DNA of 64,000 bases from an uncultured bacterium (GTDB taxonomy: Bacteria > Planctomycetota > UBA8108 > UBA1146). This document shows, in pieces, positions 24,975 to 33,926 of this stretch. The position numbers and the translations under genes were made by a program. The DNA lies in contig CAJXMG010000003.1 of assembly GCA_913056395.1 (NCBI GenBank), forward strand, positions 62,001 through 126,000, read 5' to 3'. How positions within the stretch are numbered: position 1 is the first letter of the stretch; every line of letters begins with the position of its first letter. The notes below the pieces were generated by a model. It was not told where the DNA came from, ran no database searches, and saw only the letters and a list, made by a program, of their open reading frames with translations.

Positions 24975-26908
24975 GGATACTCGTAGCACCTGAGGAAGTC
25001 GGGGGTTGGATCATTCCCGCAATCGGGCCAGGGTGCCGAAGGGGCAGCTCCGATTCCGAAGAGAGCATTCAGTGCATAGATCACATCCGAGATGTTCAAG
25101 CTGCTGTCATCGTTGACGTCACCGGCAATGGGGCAGGTACCGAAGTCCGCACCCATGAAGAGCCAACCCAACAGAGTGATGGAATCGGACAGATCGATGG
25201 AGTTGTCGAGATTGGTATCTCCCCTGACAAAGGGTTCCAACCCCAATTCGACGTTGTACTCATCCATCAGAACGGGAGGTCCCTTGTCCTGTTGGAGCCA
25301 TTGCTCGTAAAGGATGTCTCCCGCGTCATTGGTCACATTCTCGTTTTTCAGGAACTCGATGTATTCCTTCGACGCAGTTTGGTACCAAACGCGGACATCG
25401 AGGAGGACCGACTCATTGGGAATGTCGTAGTAGGTGTCATGCCAATGCTGACCATCCGGATAGAAGATTCCCACGGGCTCCGCCTGCACCGATTCAAAGC
25501 CCGCATTGGTGAATCCCATCGGCGGGATTCGGTTGTCCTTGTAGATCTTGTTGTTGAGTGCGAAGTGGAAGGAGGGACCTTCATCCAGTCCACTGACTTC
25601 AGCGGAGTGGGCATCCAGACCATGTTTTGCCTCGAAGACGGTGGTCGTCGAGGATTCCAGAACAGCAGTACTGAAGTTGTACTCTCCATGGTGGGCGAGG
25701 GTCATTCCAAAGGCATTGCGGAAGTGGACCTCAATCCACATTCTGCGCCCTTCGGGGTATCCGGTGGGCAACTTGTGGCCTGACATATTGATCACCCGAA
25801 CCTTGATCTGCCCATTTTCGACGGTGACTTCCAGATCACTGGCGTCTTCCAGCATGGCGATGTTCCTCGCCTTTGCTGCTTCGATCTGCGTCGGGTCCAT
25901 ATAGGCGGGGGTATCCCACAAGAGGTAGCTGGTGTCGAGGGCATGAATGGCGTCGAGGACCCAGGTCTGTGTTCCCATGAAGTAGTGACGGGCTAGATCC
26001 GGTCTGGCCGGGTAGCCCATGTTGCAGCCGATCGCATTGATTCGCGGCATGTGGCAATCCTGACAGGAACTGACATTGGGATTGTTGCCGCCGAAGCGTC
26101 CGCCCATATCCACTGGGCCCTGTGCAAACAGGCTCTGGCTCCACTCTCCGTAGGTTCTTTCGACAGGGAATTCCTCTGCCGGGTCATGGGTGTCGTGGGG
26201 AGCGTCGAGATCATTCATGACGAAGGAGTCGCCCACTCGCTGGTATGCAGGATTGGAAACGTCATGGCAGGTTCTGCACAAACGCGATGAGCTGTGGAAG
26301 GGGGACTGGATCGCCGGATGGAAAGGAAAACCGGAACCCAGATTGTAGGGGCCTCGGCGTCGGTCGACAGGATCGACGACGAATTGCCCGGTATGTGCCT
26401 GGGCTGGAATCTCATCGAGTGCATTGAGAATGCCGAGATCGATCGTAGGACTTTGACCACTGACATATTCCGGGTCGACCATGCGATGGCACAGGTTGCA
26501 GGTCACTCCGTCAAAATCATTGACCCCGGAAAGATTGGATCCATCCGTCGGAGTACTGTTGCCGGCAAGCCATGCTCCGGGAGTGTGGCAGCGCAAACAG
26601 AGATCGCCGGACTCGGCGGCATCCTGGTTGGCGATGGCAAGGCATGCATGAAAGAGCGGGTCTCTTCCCGCCTGTGCCATGATGCTGGTCTTCCAGGTGT
26701 CGACGGGTGAATGAGCGAAATTGGAATGGCACAGGTTGCACGCACTGCCGGCGATGATGGGTTCACTGAGTGCCCCCGGTTGTGTACCGGGTTGAGCCCA
26801 ATCCTTGATCGTGGTTGGAATGGGCAGATTTTGTGCCTGCGACATGGAGGGGAAACCCCAGAGTGTGAGACAACAGATTCCCAGAATCAGTTTCAAATTC
26901 AGTTTCAA
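24965..26908 (-). CDS. Secreted pentahaem c-type cytochrome with C-terminal dockerin-like repeats
   Basis: A 647-aa exported protein. Signal peptide MKLNLKLILGICCLTLWG ends near SQAQ. Five CXXCH motifs occur in the N-terminal half: CNLCH (about 57), CLRCH (about 102), CNLCH (about 138), CRTCH (about 212) and CQDCH (about 282). A beta-rich region follows. Residues from about 562 hold two Ca-binding dockerin-like repeats (RGDTNLDNSIDLSDS and GDVNDDSSLNISDV) and a Cys-containing tail (CGNDPTPDFL ending YEYPCP). This tail type recurs in the protein at 49253-51829. Function is probably extracellular or periplasmic electron transfer; the tail may attach the protein to the cell surface. Confidence 0.85.
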   Translation of the reverse strand: MKLNLKLILGICCLTLWGFPSMSQAQNLPIPTTIKDWAQPGTQPGALSEPIIAGSACNLCHSNFAHSPVDTWKTSIMAQAGRDPLFHACLAIANQDAAESGDLCLRCHTPGAWLAGNSTPTDGSNLSGVNDFDGVTCNLCHRMVDPEYVSGQSPTIDLGILNALDEIPAQAHTGQFVVDPVDRRRGPYNLGSGFPFHPAIQSPFHSSSRLCRTCHDVSNPAYQRVGDSFVMNDLDAPHDTHDPAEEFPVERTYGEWSQSLFAQGPVDMGGRFGGNNPNVSSCQDCHMPRINAIGCNMGYPARPDLARHYFMGTQTWVLDAIHALDTSYLLWDTPAYMDPTQIEAAKARNIAMLEDASDLEVTVENGQIKVRVINMSGHKLPTGYPEGRRMWIEVHFRNAFGMTLAHHGEYNFSTAVLESSTTTVFEAKHGLDAHSAEVSGLDEGPSFHFALNNKIYKDNRIPPMGFTNAGFESVQAEPVGIFYPDGQHWHDTYYDIPNESVLLDVRVWYQTASKEYIEFLKNENVTNDAGDILYEQWLQQDKGPPVLMDEYNVELGLEPFVRGDTNLDNSIDLSDSITLLGWLFMGADFGTCPIAGDVNDDSSLNISDVIYALNALFGIGAAPSAPWPDCGNDPTPDFLRCYEYPCP

Positions 26909-27062
26909 ACCGTCACTCCACCATCGAACGCTTGGGAGGTTCCCGATTCCCTGCGGCTGTTGAATTCAGCCACAACGTCTCAATCAAGAATACACCATTT
27001 TGAAACACTCACCCAATGAGACTGGAGAAGTGAAGCCAATCATGACACTCATGGCCGGAATG

Positions 27063-28100
27063 TTACCCGGTCAGCCAGCCCTCTGATTGCAGGAGGGAGC
27101 GCATCTCCGAAATGTTCAATTGCGGGGCCAGGTCACTGCGTAACTGAAAATCCTCGGCAACCGGTTCGCCACCCGGAGATGTGGAGGAGGAGGTGGAGTA
27201 GGGGGGCTGAACAACGAGGTGGCTGCCAAAGTCTGTCAGTCGGGGGCTTTCCGAAATCGCAGTCAAAACCTCGTGCTGTTTCTCTCCGGGCCTCATCCCA
27301 ATCACCTCCTGATTTGCCTCTTCGGAGATGGCATGTGCAAGAACATCGATTCTGCATGCGGGTGAGCGGGGGATGTGAATCTCTCCTCCTTCACTCCGGG
27401 AAAGGCATCTGTGAAAGGCATCGACAAGTTCATTTTGGCCGATCCAGAAACGGGTCATCGCAGGATAGGTGATGGTCAGGCAACCTTTTTTTGCCTGTTC
27501 GATAAAGAGGGGAACAACACTGCCTTTGCTACCGATCATATTGCCATGACGAATCACGTCGAAGCGGGTATTGCCCGCCCTTTCCCGGTCGGCATTCAGC
27601 AACTCCAACTCCATCATGAACTTGGTGTTCCCGTAAACGTTGGCAGGGTCTACGGCCTTGTCTGTTGAGCTGGCGATGACCCGATCCACCTTTTGGGCGA
27701 GGGCTGCTTCCACAACATTCCGTGTTCCCAGAACATTGGTTTTGTGTGCTTCGATGGGGTGCTGTTCTGCGAGATGGACATGCTTCATCGCAGCCGTATG
27801 AAAAACGACGGACACATCTTTCAGGGAGTGGGTGATTTGATCGAGATCTCGGACATCGCCAATGACGGAGCGAACCCGGGCAGGATCAAATTCGGGATCG
27901 AGCTGTAACTCATGGTGTTTCTGTTCGTCCCTTGAATAGATGAGGATCTCTTCCGCGTCCGTTTCCGCGAGCAACCAGCGAGTCAGGGTTTTGCCGGTAG
28001 TTCCGGTTCCCCCGGTGATCAACACCCGCTTTCCCCGCAGATCAGGGGGCAATTCTCGGGCGGCGGCGGATCCAGGGTTGGGGTCGCGGGAATCGGACAA
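27063..28100 (-). CDS. UDP-N-acetylglucosamine 4,6-dehydratase-like SDR (PseB/CapD family)
   Basis: A 345-aa nucleotide-sugar dehydratase. Start TTG at 28100, with AGAGGA about 8 nt upstream. NAD-binding GGTGTTGKTL near residue 30, then GDVRDLDQITHSL, HTAAMKHVHLAEQHP, SSTDKAVDPANVYGNTK (family signature including YxxxK) and RHGNMIGSKGSVVPLF. These match enzymes making 4-keto-6-deoxy sugars for surface glycans. No aminotransferase partner is adjacent, so the end product is unknown. It stands alone, convergent with nothing nearby. Confidence 0.88.
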   Translation of the reverse strand: MSDSRDPNPGSAAARELPPDLRGKRVLITGGTGTTGKTLTRWLLAETDAEEILIYSRDEQKHHELQLDPEFDPARVRSVIGDVRDLDQITHSLKDVSVVFHTAAMKHVHLAEQHPIEAHKTNVLGTRNVVEAALAQKVDRVIASSTDKAVDPANVYGNTKFMMELELLNADRERAGNTRFDVIRHGNMIGSKGSVVPLFIEQAKKGCLTITYPAMTRFWIGQNELVDAFHRCLSRSEGGEIHIPRSPACRIDVLAHAISEEANQEVIGMRPGEKQHEVLTAISESPRLTDFGSHLVVQPPYSTSSSTSPGGEPVAEDFQLRSDLAPQLNISEMRSLLQSEGWLTG

Positions 28101-28358
28101 GGATCATTCCTCTTCAGGCTTTCCGCCGAGGGGGGGAGTTTGGCAAGGGGCAGTGTGCCTGCCGGAATTCGCCGAGACAACAGATCTGGAGTTCTCCGTG
28201 GCTTCCAGAGGCCTGTTTCAGGGGGGTATCGAGCGGATTCTGGCCTTCTGGACTTCGTTTCCCTTGACGATCTGCAGGCAGGATGGTCCCATCTTGGACT
28301 GCCTGCGATCAGGGGCAACAAGGACTGATCATTGACGGATTCAGGAAGCGAGAGCGTC

Positions 28359-28535
28359 GTGGCCAAGAACAAGAACACCGAATATGTCTGGCTTCAGTGC
28401 ACGGAGACAGGTGACCTCAACTACAGAACTTCCATCAATGCCAAGGGTGGAATTCCTGAGGGTTTGAAGGAGGGCTTGAAGAAGTACTCTCCGCGTCTTC
28501 GCAAGCACACCGTTCACAAGATCAAACGCAAGTAG
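28359..28535 (+). CDS. rpmG: Large ribosomal subunit protein bL33
   Basis: A 58-residue basic protein starting at GTG 28359 (VAKNKNTEYVWLQC), ending KHTVHKIKRK. Only one Cys is present, so this is the zinc-free (C-minus) form of L33. An in-frame ATG at 28332 would add nine residues that are not family-like. It stands apart from the usual secE-nusG neighbours. Confidence 0.92.
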   Translation: MAKNKNTEYVWLQCTETGDLNYRTSINAKGGIPEGLKEGLKKYSPRLRKHTVHKIKRK

Positions 28536-28785
28536 CGCTGCGCACGCCGCTTCCGTATCAGGTGCGGCTTGCCCATCCAAAACAGCCAACAGATTTCCTT
28601 CGGCATCTGCTTTCGGGCGGGTGCCGATCGTTTTTTGTTGGGACCGGCCCCGATTCTGTTGCCGATTATTCAGGATCTGTACACCTGAATTCCCTGCCCG
28701 TTTCTTGGCGGTTTCCTCCCACTCTGCGGATCTGATTTGTCCCAAGGGATAAATTTGATGCGTCAGGGATGGGAAGGAAATGATC

Positions 28786-29541
28786 ATGGAAAAACCAGTG
28801 GTTTGGATACTGGGAGCCGGTGGCGGCGTTGGCGGGTGCGTGGCCCAGCAGCTTTCCGCAGCCGGCTGGAAAATTGTCGCAAGCGGGAGAGATCCCGAAA
28901 AATTTGGTGCAGCCTCACAAGGCACCGCCGATTGGGTTTCTCTTCCGCTCGACGCCTGTGACCCCCAGCAGATGGACGCGGGAGCCAAGAAAATCCTCGA
29001 GGATTGCGGTCGCCTCGACGCTGTCGTCGTGGCTGTCGGTTCCATCTTCCTCAAACCTTTGCATGCGACGACACCCGAGCAGTTTTCAGAGACGGTGAAT
29101 GCCAACCTGTTGCCGGCATTTCACGCACTGAGATACTCGATTCCAGGAATGATGCGCCAGAAGGGCGGGCGCGTGGTGCTCTTCTCATCCGCTGCAGCGC
29201 AGGTGGGAATGGCCAACCATGGAGCAATATCGGCAGCCAAGTCCGCCGTCGAAGGGCTCGCACTGGCGGCCTCCTCGACTTACGCAAAACGGGGAATCCG
29301 CATCAACACCATCGCTCCCGGTTTGACCGATACACCGATGGCTGAATCCTTGCTGGCTGATGAAAGTCGCAGGGCGATCAGTGACGGAATGCATCCGGTG
29401 GGCAGGGTAGGAAGAGCGGAAGAGGTGGCAAAGGTCGCTTCATGGCTCGTCAGTGAAGCCCCCGACTGGATGACCGGGCAGGTGATTGGAGTCGATGGGG
29501 GATTGGCCAGGCTTCGATCTCAGGAAACCCGCAAAGTCTGA
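28786..29541 (+). CDS. Short-chain dehydrogenase/reductase with altered catalytic Tyr
   Basis: A 251-aa SDR. The start at 28786 has GGAAGGAA at good spacing; an ATG 6 nt earlier lies too close to it. The cofactor motif GAGGGVGG, the Asn (VNANLLPAFHAL), and the Ser (VLFSSAAAQVG) are present. The segment that normally holds YxxxK reads GAISAAKSAVEG, that is Ile in place of the catalytic Tyr, with Lys kept. The rest of the fold (PGLTDTPMAESLL, VIGVDGGLARL) is normal. It may have a different catalytic mechanism or a non-redox role. Substrate unknown. Confidence 0.85.
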   Translation: MEKPVVWILGAGGGVGGCVAQQLSAAGWKIVASGRDPEKFGAASQGTADWVSLPLDACDPQQMDAGAKKILEDCGRLDAVVVAVGSIFLKPLHATTPEQFSETVNANLLPAFHALRYSIPGMMRQKGGRVVLFSSAAAQVGMANHGAISAAKSAVEGLALAASSTYAKRGIRINTIAPGLTDTPMAESLLADESRRAISDGMHPVGRVGRAEEVAKVASWLVSEAPDWMTGQVIGVDGGLARLRSQETRKV

Positions 29542-29542
29542 T

Positions 29543-29998
29543 TCAGAATGCCAACTCGGGGCGACGCAGGAGGCCTCCCAGATGGGAGGTCCAGATCAGG
29601 CTGAGAACCCCGGCAGTCAAAAGCCAGGCTACAGCGTGGAAAATCCACGGGTGTGGCTTCTCTTCCTGGATTTCCGCCAACACTGAAATCACTGAGCCGA
29701 CTCCGGCGAGGGCGAGAATCGTGAATGAGATTCTGCCCCAGAGACCGTGGTCTTCGACGGCCCCGGAATCCCAATCCACAAGACTTTGCCACCATTCCAC
29801 TGTTGTGGGACCTGTGAAGTAGGCGACAGCAGAGGTCAATGCCACAAGAACCGAGAGGGTGTGCCCCAGCCTGAGGAATTCCCGGGAGTCGCTTCGCTTG
29901 CCCCTGATCATCAGATACAGCGAAAGCGGGGCAAGGATCACAGGAACGTGAACCACTGCCACATGAAGCCAGGCCTGAATCTGACCTGCATCCATCAA
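29543..29998 (-). CDS. DUF2231-like small membrane protein
   Basis: A 151-aa protein with about four hydrophobic segments (HVPVILAPLSLYLMI, TLSVLVALTSAVAYF, ISFTILALAGVGSVI, AVAWLLTAGVLSLIW). The N-terminal WLHVAVVHVPVILAP, with spaced His residues, recalls DUF2231 membrane proteins, which are proposed to bind haem; this match is from memory. Its start overlaps the end of the upstream gene (ATGA), so the two are co-translated and may form one complex. Confidence 0.7.
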   Translation of the reverse strand: MMDAGQIQAWLHVAVVHVPVILAPLSLYLMIRGKRSDSREFLRLGHTLSVLVALTSAVAYFTGPTTVEWWQSLVDWDSGAVEDHGLWGRISFTILALAGVGSVISVLAEIQEEKPHPWIFHAVAWLLTAGVLSLIWTSHLGGLLRRPELAF

Positions 29999-30870
29999 TC
30001 GCCGGTTCCGATGGCTTCTGCCGGATCGACGCCCTTGTCCACCGCTTCGTAGTTCAGTTCAGAGCCACGCATGCTGTGTGGAATCGCATAGACCGCAGAC
30101 ATGACCAACGCCGCAGCCAGTACCACAGCTCTGCAGATGCCCTCTTTCTTTTTGGGACCGGTACCGATCACCGCCACTGCCGTGAGCCAACTGACCCACA
30201 TGATCAGCATCTTGTTGTCGGTGAGATCTCCGCCGAAGGGAAAGCCGGTCCAGTACTCACCAAATGCATACTTCTGCACGATGGGACCCAGAATCATGCC
30301 ACCGAGAGTCATTCCACTGATCGTGACGAAAGCAAGCCGTCGCATGTCGTCGACATTGAAGAGTGCAGAGAGACCAGTCCGCATACCGATCAGAACCGAA
30401 AAGAACATCAGGAAGATATGTGGCCAGAGGATCCACGAAGGTACGGGGTCCTTGTAGCGAAGAACGATGTTGTCTGCCCCCTCCTCGGGAATCCGAATCA
30501 TGGAGTTTGCAGTATTGACTTCGACGAAGTATTCCATTTTTCCTGCAGCAGGCTGGACCGGCAAAGCCGCAACCCACTCTGAACCACCCTCCTCGAGGGT
30601 TTTCTTCTCGAAGGCAGTGACGGTGATCGCGTCTGCGGTTTTGTAACGCTTGAAGTGCAGGGTTGCAGAGAACTCTCCGTCTCCCGTATCGGGAAGTGTG
30701 ATGGGAGCTCCATGAGTGGTTTCATGAGATCTGAGCAGTTTGTATTTGTGAACTTGATCACCGGTCTGGATCTCGCCCCTGAATGGGTAGGTGGGGCCAG
30801 TCGTTCGCTGGTAGATGATGGCAGAAATCATGATCATCAACGCGAGGATCCAAAGGAAAAACTTCTTCAT
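29995..30870 (-). CDS. Hypothetical membrane protein with N-terminal anchor and four C-terminal membrane segments
   Basis: A 291-aa protein. An N-terminal hydrophobic segment (FFLWILALMIMISAIIY) leads into an extracytoplasmic beta-rich domain (about 25-140), then four membrane segments follow (ILWPHIFLMFFSVLIG, FVTISGMTLGGMILG, MLIMWVSWLTAVAVIG, AVVLAAALVMSAVYAIP). I do not know a named family. The ATGA overlap with the DUF2231-like gene suggests a two-subunit membrane module, perhaps redox-related. Confidence 0.7.
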   Translation of the reverse strand: MKKFFLWILALMIMISAIIYQRTTGPTYPFRGEIQTGDQVHKYKLLRSHETTHGAPITLPDTGDGEFSATLHFKRYKTADAITVTAFEKKTLEEGGSEWVAALPVQPAAGKMEYFVEVNTANSMIRIPEEGADNIVLRYKDPVPSWILWPHIFLMFFSVLIGMRTGLSALFNVDDMRRLAFVTISGMTLGGMILGPIVQKYAFGEYWTGFPFGGDLTDNKMLIMWVSWLTAVAVIGTGPKKKEGICRAVVLAAALVMSAVYAIPHSMRGSELNYEAVDKGVDPAEAIGTGD

Positions 30871-30886
30871 GTCGATTCAGCCTTTC

Positions 30887-30908
30887 TTCAGGGGTGAGTC
30901 CCCCTGAA
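30887..30908. repeat. Hairpin in the divergent region between the membrane-protein pair and modA
   Basis: TTCAGGGG (30887-30894), loop TGAGTC and CCCCTGAA (30901-30908) form a perfect 8-bp stem, 17 bp before the start codon of the minus-strand membrane protein. It could be a 5' leader structure or an operator. No molybdenum-cofactor riboswitch is recognisable in the remaining ~170 bp before modA. Confidence 0.45.
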
Positions 30909-31077
30909 CGATCTTTGACATCCTACCTGAACCGTTCTTCAACTTGGATCTTTTCCCCTCGCAACCGGCAATATCCGCATCTATTCTCTTCTGTTTACGT
31001 GTGTCCTAAACGGCAGAATTCTGCTCTTTCTGACCTTTCGGGCACTTCAAATACCGTCCTCGCCTTGGGGATCAGAA

Positions 31078-31914
31078 ATGAGTCGGACCTTGTCCAGCAA
31101 TCGGTACAGGAAGGGGAAGGAACGAAACCGGCTTCAATGGTGGTTTTTCTTTCTTCTGCTGATCTCGCTGATTCCGGGTTGTGATTCCGGTTCGGGCAAA
31201 GAACGCCTGACGGTCTTTGCCGCCAGCTCCCTGACGGATGTTCTGCCAGAATTGAAAGCAGAGTTTGAGCGCTCCACGCCTGAGGCGGAATTGAGTCTGG
31301 TTTTTGGGGGCAGCCAAATTCTTCGCCTTCAGATTGAACAGGGAGCGATGGCTGATCTGTTCATTTCAGCCCACCCGGAGCATGTTCAGTCTCTGATCGA
31401 TCAGCAGATTTTATCTGATGCTCTGCCGGTGATTGAAAATCCCCTCGTCGTCATCGTCTCCCCTGAGCAGGCGACCTCCATCACCCGATTTGATCAACTC
31501 ACCGATTTGGAAAAGTTGGTCGTCGGTGACGTTGCTGTGCCTTTGGGCTCGTATACCGAAGAGGTCATTCGCAAATCAGACGAAGTCATGGGCTCCGGTT
31601 TCGCAGACCGATTGAGATCATCAGTCGTGTCGAAAGAGTCCAACTCCAGATTGGTTCGCAGCAAGGTCTTGCTTGGGGAAGCGGATGCGGCCTTTGTCTA
31701 CAAAAGCGATGCCCGCAATACACCAGCCGGAGTTGTCGAGTTGCCTGAACCTCTCTCTGCCAGAGCCCGATATGTGCTGGCAGGACGGGATGCCGAAGGT
31801 GGAAGTGTGGCGCATCAGTTCAGGATTTTTCTGGGCAGTGACAAGGCCATGGAAATCTTCAGGAGGCATCAGTTCACTCTTCCAACAGGTTCGGAGGCCG
31901 ACCGTGAAAAGTGA
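31078..31914 (+). CDS. modA: Molybdate ABC transporter substrate-binding lipoprotein
   Basis: A 278-aa periplasmic binding protein for molybdate or tungstate. A basic N terminus is followed by a hydrophobic stretch and a lipobox (SLIPGC), so it is probably a lipoprotein. The mature part begins with the ModA hallmark LTVFAASSLTDVL and contains FGGSQILRLQIEQGAMADLFISA. The stop overlaps the modB start by 11 nt. Supplying Mo or W agrees with the formate dehydrogenase at 60.6-63.4 kb. Confidence 0.93.
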   Translation: MSRTLSSNRYRKGKERNRLQWWFFFLLLISLIPGCDSGSGKERLTVFAASSLTDVLPELKAEFERSTPEAELSLVFGGSQILRLQIEQGAMADLFISAHPEHVQSLIDQQILSDALPVIENPLVVIVSPEQATSITRFDQLTDLEKLVVGDVAVPLGSYTEEVIRKSDEVMGSGFADRLRSSVVSKESNSRLVRSKVLLGEADAAFVYKSDARNTPAGVVELPEPLSARARYVLAGRDAEGGSVAHQFRIFLGSDKAMEIFRRHQFTLPTGSEADREK

Positions 31915-32716
31915 AGAAGGGCGGAAGAGCCTCGGGGCCGCCAGGCTCGCATGGATCCTTGGCGTTCCCCTGTTCCTGATTCTGCTTCTCCCCGGGTTTG
32001 CGCTGGTTCTTTCGGCAGGCCTCTCAAAAGTCTGGGCCGCATTTCTTGACCCGGCATTTCTGCAAGCCGCGGTTCTGAGCTTGACCTCTTCGACGGTGGC
32101 GATGGTCCTGATTCTGTTATCGGGAACCCCTTTGGCATGGTGGTTGGCGCGATCCCCATCCCGTTTCTCTCGCGGAGTAGAACTGATTCTGGATCTTCCC
32201 ATCATCCTTCCTCCTGCTGTGGTGGGAATTGGATTGCTCCAGGCATTTGGTCGTTCGGGAATCATCGGCGACTTGCTTGCTGCTGTTGGATTGAATCTGC
32301 CATTTTCATTCATGGCGGTGGTGCTGGCACAGGTGGTCATCGCTGCTCCCTTTTTTCTCAGGTCAGCAACGGTGGCATTCAGAAATGCCGATCGGGATCT
32401 GGAAGACGTGGCAAAAACACTGGGACATTCGCCAGTCCGAATCTTTTTTCAGGTGGTGCTTCCCCTTTGCCGCCGAGGGTTGTTGGCGGGTGCGTTATTG
32501 GCATGGGCCCGTGCTTTGGGCGAGTTCGGTGCAACACTGCTCTTTGCCGGGAATATGCCGGGGGTAACGCAGACGCTGCCATTGGCGATTTTCTCGACCC
32601 TGGAAAGAGATGTTCATTTGGCCATCGCCATGTCTTTGCTGTTATTGGCATTGGCTCTGTTGTTGTTGGCATCGTTGCGTCGTTTTGAGAAGACCCCGGC
32701 AGGGGGGCACCGATGA
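31904..32716 (+). CDS. modB: Molybdate ABC transporter permease
   Basis: A 270-aa inner-membrane permease from GTG 31904, which has GGAGG 7 nt upstream. About five or six membrane helices are visible, with the ABC-permease EAA-type loop (LEDVAKTLGHSPVRIFFQVVLP) that contacts the ATPase, and the ModB-typical ARALGEFGATLLFAGN. It overlaps modA upstream and modC downstream (ATGA). Confidence 0.93.
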   Translation: MKSEEGRKSLGAARLAWILGVPLFLILLLPGFALVLSAGLSKVWAAFLDPAFLQAAVLSLTSSTVAMVLILLSGTPLAWWLARSPSRFSRGVELILDLPIILPPAVVGIGLLQAFGRSGIIGDLLAAVGLNLPFSFMAVVLAQVVIAAPFFLRSATVAFRNADRDLEDVAKTLGHSPVRIFFQVVLPLCRRGLLAGALLAWARALGEFGATLLFAGNMPGVTQTLPLAIFSTLERDVHLAIAMSLLLLALALLLLASLRRFEKTPAGGHR

Positions 32717-33435
32717 ACAACTGGGAAGTTCAAATTGAATGCCTCAAAGGTGAGTTCCATCTGCAGGTGGAGTTGTCCGGTGGTTCGCGACCTCTGGCCC
32801 TGATTGGTGCCAACGGATCAGGTAAATCCACGATACTTCGTGGAGTGCTGGGACTCGAAAATCCTGAACATGCATTTGTGCGAGTCGGGGAGCGAATTCT
32901 GCATGACTCAAAAGCTTCCCTTTGTGTCCCTGTCGAGGAGAGAAACCTGGCCTACCTGCCTCAGGGGCTGGGATTGTTTCCGCATATGAATGTCGCCGAA
33001 AACATACTCTTCGCTGACAGAAGCAACACCCTCACCTTGTCTGAATTGGTCGATGGGGAATACTCGACAACCGTTGAAAACCTGAAGATCAAATCTTTGC
33101 TTCATCGTCGGCCTGAAGAACTGTCAGCAGGGGAGTGTCAGAAAGTGGCCTTGGCGAGGGTCATGATCCAGAAGCCACAGATGATTCTTCTCGATGAGCC
33201 GGCCAGTGCTCTGGACATTCTTGCCCGCAGGGAAGTACGCAAGGTTTTGTCGGAGCAACTTTCTGATCTGGGGATTCCTTCAATTCTGGTGACCCATGAT
33301 TTTCGTGATGTTCGGGATCTGGTAGCAGATATCGCCTATCTCAAAGCTGGAAAAGTGGAGAAAGCCGGATCGGCAGATGATTTTCCGGGGGGAGAGTCAG
33401 ACGAGTTCCTCGTCGAGTTTTTCGCTCAGCCCTGA
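32713..33435 (+). CDS. modC: Molybdate ABC transporter ATP-binding protein
   Basis: A 240-aa ABC ATPase. Walker A GANGSGKST, Q-loop (YLPQGLGLFPHMNV), signature LSAGECQKVALAR (a variant of LSGGQ), Walker B MILLDEPASALD and switch His (VTHDFRD). The C-terminal molybdate-sensing TOBE domain found in many ModC proteins is absent; the protein ends soon after the ATPase core. Start overlaps the modB stop as ATGA. The 3' end overlaps the convergent membrane-protein gene by 10 bp. Confidence 0.92.
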   Translation: MNNWEVQIECLKGEFHLQVELSGGSRPLALIGANGSGKSTILRGVLGLENPEHAFVRVGERILHDSKASLCVPVEERNLAYLPQGLGLFPHMNVAENILFADRSNTLTLSELVDGEYSTTVENLKIKSLLHRRPEELSAGECQKVALARVMIQKPQMILLDEPASALDILARREVRKVLSEQLSDLGIPSILVTHDFRDVRDLVADIAYLKAGKVEKAGSADDFPGGESDEFLVEFFAQP

Positions 33436-33911
33436 AGTCCCGTTGTTCCTGCAGCGAAAGCCGGGGGGAAATAGATGGCCAGCAAGGCCAGCCGACCACT
33501 CCAGGCAAAGGTACGGATCCAGTTCGATTTGACGAGGGCCTTAATGGCGATTCGCTCAGCGGTTTTCGATTCTTCAGTGACAGATCTGCTCTGGCCAATT
33601 TTCCCATGGTTGGGAATCTGCAAAACCAGCGTCGAAAGCCAAATGATGGCGAGCAGAATGAACCCCCAGAGAGCGGGTTGCTGAGTTGCTCCCTGCCATT
33701 CCCAGACGAGTAAAAGGGAGCCTCCCAGCAACTCGACAACCATGGCGGGAAAGACGACCAGGGTCGTTCGGCGGACGTGGAACTCCTGATATTCCCGCAT
33801 CTTTTCAGATCCAACATGCACATAGATGGGGTAGTGGACGATCTGGACAAACCAGATCAGCCCCGTCATGAAACCTGTTGTCAGCCATTGGCTCAGAATC
33901 AAAAGGTCCAT
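33426..33911 (-). CDS. Hypothetical four-helix membrane protein
   Basis: A 161-aa protein with about four hydrophobic helices, for example WLTTGFMTGLIWFVQIVHYP and LWGFILLAIIWLSTLVLQI. A His-rich conserved-looking patch (VQIVHYPIYVHVG, EFHVRRTTLVV) suggests a buried polar or metal/haem site. Family not named by me. It lies 15 bp downstream of the SOUL haem-binding gene and probably shares its transcript. Confidence 0.75.
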   Translation of the reverse strand: MDLLILSQWLTTGFMTGLIWFVQIVHYPIYVHVGSEKMREYQEFHVRRTTLVVFPAMVVELLGGSLLLVWEWQGATQQPALWGFILLAIIWLSTLVLQIPNHGKIGQSRSVTEESKTAERIAIKALVKSNWIRTFAWSGRLALLAIYFPPAFAAGTTGLQG

Positions 33912-33926
33912 GGGTTCGTCAGTGAA

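Noticed and set aside
28341-29105. Minus-strand frame covering L33 and the start of the SDR (254 codons)
   Set aside because: Both sense genes are clearly identified; the antisense product has no protein-like features.
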